DNA of 46,008 nt from Mycobacterium colombiense (lineage in GTDB: Bacteria; Actinomycetota; Actinomycetes; Mycobacteriales; Mycobacteriaceae): the NCBI RefSeq assembly GCF_003284935.1, contig NZ_QMEV01000045.1:1-46008 (forward strand), read 5' to 3'. This document shows positions 41,168 to 46,008 of the stretch, one piece after another. The position numbers were made by a program, and so were the translations under genes. The first letter of the stretch is position 1. The number at the start of each line of letters is the position of its first letter. The notes beneath the pieces were generated by a model that saw only the letters and a list, made by a program, of their open reading frames with translations, did no database searches and was not told the origin of the DNA.

Positions 41168-41184
41168 ATACCCTATGGGGGTAT
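41168..41184. promoter_or_regulatory. CsoR/RicR-type copper operator upstream of copZ
   Basis: ATACCC-TAT-GGGGGTAT is the C-run/G-run inverted repeat typical of CsoR-family sites (ATACCC...GGGTAT). It lies 40 bases before the copZ ATG. A TGGACA (41161) and TATAGT (41182) flank it with 15 bases between, so the repressor would cover the promoter and release it when Cu(I) is bound. No csoR gene is in the window. Confidence 0.75.
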
Positions 41185-41224
41185 AGTGTGGATTGAAACG
41201 CCTGTCGACGTGAAAGGAGCCGAC

Positions 41225-41431
41225 ATGAGCACCGTCACAGTCAGGGTTGCGGGAATGACCTGCGCCCATTGCGCATCCTCAGTACACGATGAGGTCGGCA
41301 GCATCGCCGGCGTCACCGCAGTCGACGTCGATTTGTCAACTGGCATGGTCACCGTGGAGAGCGACAACCCAGTCGACAACGACGCGCTCAAGGCCGCCGT
41401 CGAAGAGGCCGGATACCAGCTCGCCGGCTGA
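41225..41431 (+). CDS. copZ: Copper chaperone, CopZ-like heavy-metal-associated protein
   Basis: The protein is 68 residues from ATG 41225, with AAAGGAG upstream. It is a single HMA fold with the Cu(I)-binding GMTCAHCASSV motif (CxxC) near residue 13 and a C-terminal AVEEAGYQL, which is the family end. It should carry Cu(I) to the P-type ATPase encoded next (80-base gap, own ribosome site). The copper operator directly upstream makes copper-induced expression very likely. Confidence 0.92.
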   Translation: MSTVTVRVAGMTCAHCASSVHDEVGSIAGVTAVDVDLSTGMVTVESDNPVDNDALKAAVEEAGYQLAG

Positions 41432-41511
41432 AGCAAACCCTCAACTGTGTGCGACCCCCGTCGAACGGTCCGCCGGCCCGCTAGCAGGCCGGGCCCCTAA
41501 AGGAGAGCATC

Positions 41512-43767
41512 GTGCGTCCCGTCATCGAGACAACACCCAACGGCCACGTCGAGCTGCTGATCGACGGCATGACCTGCGCGTCGTGCGCGGCCCGCATTGA
41601 GAAGAAGCTCAACAAGCTTGACGGCGTCACCGCGACGGTCAACTACGCAACGGAAAGGGCCAGCGTGGCCTACGTCGGAGATGTCTCGCCCGATCAGCTG
41701 GTGGCCGCGGTCGCGGACGCCGGCTACTCGGCGGCGCTTCCCCAGCCGAAGCCGGCCGATGGTGACCTGAACGGGCAGCCCGACGGCGACCCCACAGCAT
41801 CGCTACGGCAGCGGCTCCTGGTTTCGCTGGTGCTGACGGTGCCGGTGATCGTGATGGCCATGATCCCGCCGCTCCAGTTCGCCAACTGGCAATGGCTGTC
41901 GCTGACGCTTGCCGCTCCGGTGGTGGTGTGGGGGGCGTGGCCGTTCCATCGGGCCGCGTGGGCCAACCTGCGCCACCGCACCGCGACCATGGACACGCTG
42001 ATCTCGATGGGGACGCTCGCCGCGTTGGGCTGGTCCGTCTATGCGCTGTTCTGGGGCACCGCCGGTATGCCTGGCATGAGGCACGCGTTCGAGTTGACCG
42101 TCACGCGTACCGACGGTACCGGGAACATCTATCTCGAGGCCGCCGCCGGTGTCACAACTTTTATCCTGGCAGGCCGGTTCTTCGAGGCCCGAGCCAAGCG
42201 GAGGGCCGGCGCCGCGCTACGCGCGCTGCTCGACCTCGGCGCCAAGGATGTCGTGGTGCGCAAAGGCGTTGTGGAGCAACGCATTCCGATCGAACAACTC
42301 GCGGTCGGCGACGAGTTTGTGGTGCGGCCAGGGGAGAAAATCGCCACCGACGGCGTCGTCGTCGAGGGCGCTTCGGCGGTGGACGCATCGATGCTGACCG
42401 GCGAATCGGTGCCGGTGGAGGTTCGGCCCGACGACCACGTGGTCGGGGCCACCGTCAATGTCGGCGGCCGACTCGTGGTGCGGGCCAACCGGATCGGCTC
42501 CGACACCCAGCTAGCGCAGATGGCCAGGCTGGTCGAGGAGGCGCAAACCGGAAAGGCGAACGCGCAGCGGCTCGCCGACAAGATCTCGGCCATCTTCGTG
42601 CCGATTGTCATCGTGTTGTCGGTGGCGACGCTGGGATTGTGGATGGTCGTCGGCGGGTCGATCGGCGCGGCGTTCACGGCCGCCGTCGCGGTGTTGATCA
42701 TCGCCTGCCCTTGCGCACTGGGCCTGGCCACGCCGACCGCTCTGATGGTCGGCACCGGCCGCGGCGCCCAACTCGGCATCCTTATCAAGGGTCCCGAGGT
42801 GCTGGAATCGACGCGACGCATCGACACCATCGTCCTCGACAAGACCGGCACGGTAACCGCTGGCGCGATGACCCTGATCGATGTGATCACCGACGACGGC
42901 GGACAACCCGATCAGGTGCTCCGGGTGGCCGGCGCGCTGGAAGCTGCCTCCGAGCATCCCATCGCCACCGCGATCGCCAAAGCCGCACGCGAGAAGCTCG
43001 GTGACCTTCCGGCCGTCGAAGAATTCACCAACCTCGAGGGGCTCGGTGTCCAAGGTATGGTCGACGGCCACGCGGTGATGGTAGGCCGCGAACGGCTACT
43101 GGCGGACTGGTCGCAGCACCTGCCGGAGAAGCTCGCTGAGTCCATGCGGGCGGCCGAGTCGCAAGGTAAAACCGCCGTCGCAGTCGGCTGGGATGGCAGG
43201 CCACGCGGCGTGCTCGTGGTCGCCGACGCGGTCAAACCGACGTCGGCCGAGGCCATCAGCCAACTACGCGCGCTTGGATTGACACCGATCATGCTCACCG
43301 GCGACAACCAGGCCGCCGCTGACACGGTCGCCCGTCAGGTCGGCCTCGACCACGTGATCGCGGAGGTGCTGCCCCAGGACAAGGTCGATACCATCAAGCG
43401 TCTGCAGGCCGACGGCAAGGTGGTGGCCATGGTCGGCGACGGCGTCAACGACGCTGCCGCGCTGGCCCAGGCCGACCTCGGACTGGCGATGGGTACCGGC
43501 ACCGATGTCGCCATCGAGGCCAGTGACCTGACTCTGGTCCGCGGCGACTTGCGCGCGGTGCCGGATGCGATCCGGCTATCGCGCAAGACGTTGGCCACGA
43601 TCAAGGGAAACCTGTTCTGGGCCTTCGCCTATAACGTCGCCGCGCTGCCGCTTGCCGCCGCCGGGCTGCTCAATCCGATGCTGGCCGGCGCCGCGATGGC
43701 GCTCTCTTCGGGGTTCGTCGTCAGTAATAGCTTGCGGCTTCGCCGGTTTCAGCCGGGCATCCGGTGA
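41512..43767 (+). CDS. copA: Copper-exporting P1B-type ATPase, CopA/CtpV type
   Basis: The protein is 751 residues from GTG 41512 with AAGGAGAG upstream. There is one N-terminal HMA domain with GMTCASC (Cys22, Cys25), then two helices and the A-domain (DASMLTGESVPVE), the transmembrane CPC motif in IIACPCALGLATPTAL, the phosphorylated DKTGTVTAG, the SEHP motif of heavy-metal pumps, TGDNQ and VGDGVNDAAAL, and two final helices with NxxxxP-type residues. The CPC and the N/Y/M pattern in the last helices (YNVAALPLAAAGLLNPMLAG, MALSSGFVVSNSLRL) mark Cu(I). It follows copZ and is convergent with the DUF305 lipoprotein gene. M. tuberculosis has similar pumps, CtpA, CtpB and CtpV. Confidence 0.93.
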   Translation: MRPVIETTPNGHVELLIDGMTCASCAARIEKKLNKLDGVTATVNYATERASVAYVGDVSPDQLVAAVADAGYSAALPQPKPADGDLNGQPDGDPTASLRQRLLVSLVLTVPVIVMAMIPPLQFANWQWLSLTLAAPVVVWGAWPFHRAAWANLRHRTATMDTLISMGTLAALGWSVYALFWGTAGMPGMRHAFELTVTRTDGTGNIYLEAAAGVTTFILAGRFFEARAKRRAGAALRALLDLGAKDVVVRKGVVEQRIPIEQLAVGDEFVVRPGEKIATDGVVVEGASAVDASMLTGESVPVEVRPDDHVVGATVNVGGRLVVRANRIGSDTQLAQMARLVEEAQTGKANAQRLADKISAIFVPIVIVLSVATLGLWMVVGGSIGAAFTAAVAVLIIACPCALGLATPTALMVGTGRGAQLGILIKGPEVLESTRRIDTIVLDKTGTVTAGAMTLIDVITDDGGQPDQVLRVAGALEAASEHPIATAIAKAAREKLGDLPAVEEFTNLEGLGVQGMVDGHAVMVGRERLLADWSQHLPEKLAESMRAAESQGKTAVAVGWDGRPRGVLVVADAVKPTSAEAISQLRALGLTPIMLTGDNQAAADTVARQVGLDHVIAEVLPQDKVDTIKRLQADGKVVAMVGDGVNDAAALAQADLGLAMGTGTDVAIEASDLTLVRGDLRAVPDAIRLSRKTLATIKGNLFWAFAYNVAALPLAAAGLLNPMLAGAAMALSSGFVVSNSLRLRRFQPGIR

Positions 43768-43787
43768 TCCCGCGGGCGTCTTGACAG

Positions 43788-44384
43788 TTACAGCGAGGCC
43801 AGCAGCTTCTGCATGGTGTCGATCTCCTGCTGCTGGCTGGCGATGATCGAGCGGGCCATCGCCGTCGCCGCAGGATATCCGCCGGAATTGACCTCGTCCT
43901 GGGCCATGGCGATCGCGCCCCGATGATGTTGGATCATCTGCGTCAAGAACAGCCTGCTGGCCTCCACGCCCTGGGCGTTCTTTAGCGCGGCCATGTCCTC
44001 GTCGGACATCCCGCTCATACCCGGCATCGCGCTCCGCGTGGGCATCATGGTCTGGCTCGGCGTCCCCCACTGACCCAACCAAGTCTGCATTTGTTCAATC
44101 TCTGGCCCTTGAGCTGCCTTGATCTGATTCGCTAGATCTACGACACGGGCGTCAATGCCTTGCTTGCCCAACACAATGTCGCTCATCTCAATGGCCTGCT
44201 GATGATGCGGAATCATGTGCTGCGCGAACACGACATCAGCCTGCTTATGGCCGTCGGGGGCCGACGCTGAAGTCGGTGCGCCCTTTGTGGCGCCTGCCTG
44301 GTCAGTGTGGGAGTTACTACATGCGCCGGCGCCGACCAGCGCAGCCAACGCCGCGACAGCCGCCGTCAGAGTCCTGATTCTCAT
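43788..44384 (-). CDS. DUF305-family lipoprotein
   Basis: The protein is 198 residues from ATG 44384; the open frame to 44501 is not likely translated. It begins with a lipoprotein signal (RIRTLTAAVAALAALVGAGAC, lipobox GAGAC, acylated Cys about 22). Two copies of the DUF305 motif follow: FAQHMIPHHQQAIEMSD and LTQMIQHHRGAIAMAQ. A Met-rich segment (TMMPTRSAMPGMSGM) lies between. DUF305 proteins often go with copper export and may bind copper through the His and Met residues; the biochemical role is not firmly known. It is convergent with copA (20-base gap). Confidence 0.88.
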   Translation of the reverse strand: MRIRTLTAAVAALAALVGAGACSNSHTDQAGATKGAPTSASAPDGHKQADVVFAQHMIPHHQQAIEMSDIVLGKQGIDARVVDLANQIKAAQGPEIEQMQTWLGQWGTPSQTMMPTRSAMPGMSGMSDEDMAALKNAQGVEASRLFLTQMIQHHRGAIAMAQDEVNSGGYPAATAMARSIIASQQQEIDTMQKLLASL

Positions 44385-45016
44385 CACAACAAGCCCTTTC
44401 CTCGGTTCGAGGGCCGGTTCCCCTGGCGGCCCTTGGCGGTGCTCTGACTTCTCGACCGCTGCACGACAGCTACAAGTCTGCCCGCAGCCGCTTCGGCTCA
44501 ACCAGACGCTTCCACGGAATTCGATAGAGACCGTACCCGGTCACGATCCCGACGACGCTCCTGAGGAACGGTCGTATTGCTACATCCCGATGGAACCAGT
44601 GGACCGGCATACCGAATCGCGGCGGCGGACGGCATTCTCGTTCAGCGAATGAATCCGGCTGTGCCGCCAATGGCAGTCAGGGGCATCGACAACCCCCAAC
44701 CCATCATGGCTGTGCGGCGCCTGAAGGCGGCTGGACGTGATTTCTCGGACCAGGCGCCAAACCCTTCGTGAGTCCTTGTGTCATGTGCAAGTAACCTGTA
44801 GCGAGAATTTCGTCCTGTTTGTTGAGGTGGGAGCGCTTGCGACGGTGTGAGGCCGATCCCTCAGCAGTCGGGACGGTCTCATTAGGTCGCCTTTCTTCGC
44901 GGTACCGGCACTGCCCGAAGGATTGCGATTTGTTTGCTGTTCGGCTGGCTACCCCCATACGACGCGCACCGGAGCCGTCGATGCCCTCGCGGCCATGAGA
45001 GCGATCGGAGGAGAAC
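44385..45016. other. Region between the DUF305 and PPE genes
   Basis: This holds the small minus-strand frame listed separately (44470-44613) and otherwise nothing supported. On the minus strand near 44710 a short frame MMGWGLSMPLTAIGGTAG is followed by a stop; it may be the front of the same broken gene. The PPE promoter should lie near the right end. Confidence 0.3.
44470..44613 (-). CDS. Possible small protein or gene fragment, unknown
   Basis: A frame from ATG 44613 gives 47 residues (MPVHWFHRDVAIRPFLR... ending LVEPKRLRADL); an upstream TTG at 44670 would add 19. It has a protein-like stretch with one weak hydrophobic segment (SVVGIVTGYGLY) and basic ends. It stands 85 bases upstream of the DUF305 gene on the same strand. 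No ribosome site is clear and no family is recognised. It may be the tail of a decayed gene. Confidence 0.3.
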   Translation of the reverse strand, partial: GMPVHWFHRDVAIRPFLRSVVGIVTGYGLYRIPWKRLVEPKRLRADL

Positions 45017-46008
45017 GTGGACTTCGCAGTACTACCGCCGGAGGTTAACTCCGCGCGGATGTACGCCGGTCCGGGGTCGGGACCAATGCTGGCCGCCGCC
45101 ATGGCCTGGGACGAATTGGCCGCCGCGCTGCAGTCGACGGCGGACTCCTACCAGGCCGAGATCACCGCCCTGACCTCCGGCCCGTGGGTCGGCCCGTCGG
45201 CTGCGGCCATGACCGCGGCGATCGCCCCCTATCTGGAGTGGATGCGGACCACCGGCGCCCAGGCCGAAGAAACCGCCACCAAGGCCCGGGCCGCGGCGTT
45301 CGCCTACGAGACGGCCTTCGCCCAGACGGTGCCGCCGCCGGTGATCACGGCGAACCGCACCCTGCTGGCGTCCCTCGTCGCGACGAACTTCCTCGGGCAG
45401 AACACGCCGGCGATCGCCACCACCGAGACCGAGTATGCGGAGATGTGGGCGCGTGACACCGCGGCGATGTTCGGCTACGCGGGTTCCACGGCGTCGGCGA
45501 CCACGCTGACACCGTTCGTCCAGCCGGATCAGACCACCAACCCCGGGGCGGACCAATCCGGAGCCGTAGCGCAGGCCACCGGCACCGCCGCCGGGAGCAC
45601 ACGCAACGCGGTTGCCCAGCAACCGTTCTCGGCGGTACCCAACATGTTGACCAGAACCGCAGTGGGGCCAACTGCCGTCGACCCGTCGGTGACGGACGTG
45701 CTGGGCGTGGAGAGCGATCTGATCACGGTCTTTCTGAACGGGCCCGCCAGCGTCGCTGGACTCGGCGTGGTAACCCCCTTCGGTGCGACGACTCTTCCCT
45801 TCAACATTGCCGGCGCGCTGACCGGTTTCCACACCGATGACATCGTCAGCGGGTGGGCCGGTGTGCAGTCCTGGCCGGGGGCGGGCGCGGTGCCGCCATC
45901 GCCATTCCCGGTCATCACGAACCCGGCGGGTGGATTCGGAACTCTGGCGTCAGCGGGGCTCGGTGAGGCCAACACCGTCGGCGGCCTGTCGGTACCGCCC
46001 GGGTGGAC
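45017..46008 (+). CDS. PPE family protein, PPE-SVP subfamily (partial, runs off the window)
   Basis: The gene starts at GTG 45017 (GGAGGAG upstream) and stays open to the end of the window, 330 codons so far. The N-terminus VDFAVLPPEVNSARMYAGPG has the Pro-Pro-Glu motif at residues 7-9. The WxG turn is in TSGPWVGPSAAAM, and YLEWMRTTGAQAEETA follows, the region that binds a PE partner. At the window end GGLSVPPGW is seen, the GxxSVPxxW signature of the SVP subfamily. PPE proteins are secreted by ESX type VII systems. No PE gene stands directly upstream, which is the case for many SVP members. The C-terminal remainder lies outside the window. Confidence 0.93.
   Translation, partial: MDFAVLPPEVNSARMYAGPGSGPMLAAAMAWDELAAALQSTADSYQAEITALTSGPWVGPSAAAMTAAIAPYLEWMRTTGAQAEETATKARAAAFAYETAFAQTVPPPVITANRTLLASLVATNFLGQNTPAIATTETEYAEMWARDTAAMFGYAGSTASATTLTPFVQPDQTTNPGADQSGAVAQATGTAAGSTRNAVAQQPFSAVPNMLTRTAVGPTAVDPSVTDVLGVESDLITVFLNGPASVAGLGVVTPFGATTLPFNIAGALTGFHTDDIVSGWAGVQSWPGAGAVPPSPFPVITNPAGGFGTLASAGLGEANTVGGLSVPPGW

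Noticed and set aside
1..46008. CRISPR arrays, tRNA or rRNA genes, and phage attachment sites
   Set aside because: No regularly spaced repeats, no tRNA-like cloverleaf with a GTTCGA arm and no rRNA sequence were noticed on reading; short tRNAs could be missed without a tool.

Overview
The window reads as accessory chromosome of a high-GC actinobacterium, almost certainly a non-tuberculous Mycobacterium. The pointers are a PPE-SVP protein running off the right end, an LpqS/CysK2 gene pair in the order known from M. tuberculosis (Rv0847-Rv0848), a DinF gene still next to the wreck of its usual neighbour nrnA, mycobactin-type MbtC/D/E/F homologues with IdeR-like iron boxes, and purine-rich ribosome sites ahead of many ATG/GTG starts. 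All assignments come from reading motifs by eye; no search was run.

Layout. (1) 0.1-7.0 kb: a frameshifted secreted Gly/His-rich protein, a two-component pair whose response regulator lacks a DNA-binding domain, an LpqS-like gene with its conserved C-terminus out of frame, cysK2, IS3 and IS256 transposase remnants, and a threonine synthase-like PLP enzyme with an N-terminal zinc ribbon. (2) 7.4-8.1 kb: a 48-residue metallothionein-like protein (missed by ORF callers with a 60-aa cutoff) and a Met-rich, Cys-containing membrane protein. (3) 8.2-14.3 kb: a compact GC-rich group of an aminocyclitol/amino-sugar-type aminotransferase, a GMC-like FAD oxidoreductase, a dimethylformamidase-large-subunit-like protein and a glycosyltransferase-like protein. 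(4) 14.3-17.3 kb: a four-gene operon on the minus strand (TetR regulator, alpha/beta hydrolase, nitrilase, small membrane protein) joined by ATGA overlaps. (5) 17.3-23.3 kb: a repetitive secreted protein with a perfect 18-bp hairpin behind it, a complete two-component system, DinF, an nrnA pseudogene and a YoaK-type membrane protein. (6) 23.7-40.9 kb: a siderophore-type NRPS/PKS locus. (7) 41.2-44.4 kb: a copper export module (CopZ, CopA, DUF305 lipoprotein) with a CsoR/RicR-type operator. (8) 45.0 kb to the end: a partial PPE gene.

How the parts work together. The main system is the locus at 23.7-40.9 kb. MbtE-like (C-A-T-C-T) and MbtF-like (C-A-T-E) NRPSs on the minus strand face a siderophore-type GNAT acyltransferase, a type II thioesterase, an MbtC-like ketosynthase and an MbtD-like AT-KR-ACP protein on the plus strand. 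Two IdeR-like boxes sit at the divergent promoter and ahead of the thioesterase. This is the back half of a mycobactin assembly line. The salicylate, oxazoline and N-hydroxylation genes (MbtI, A, B, G, H) are absent from the window, and a SagB-type azoline dehydrogenase sits convergently beside the last NRPS. That combination suggests either a second, variant siderophore or a split mbt locus. The other theme is metal, probably copper, handling: CopZ/CopA/DUF305, the metallothionein and Met-rich protein, LpqS, and a sensor kinase with a His-rich extracytoplasmic loop.

Several genes are broken (Gly/His protein, LpqS, response regulator 1, nrnA, two transposases), so the region is either decaying or carries a few assembly indels.
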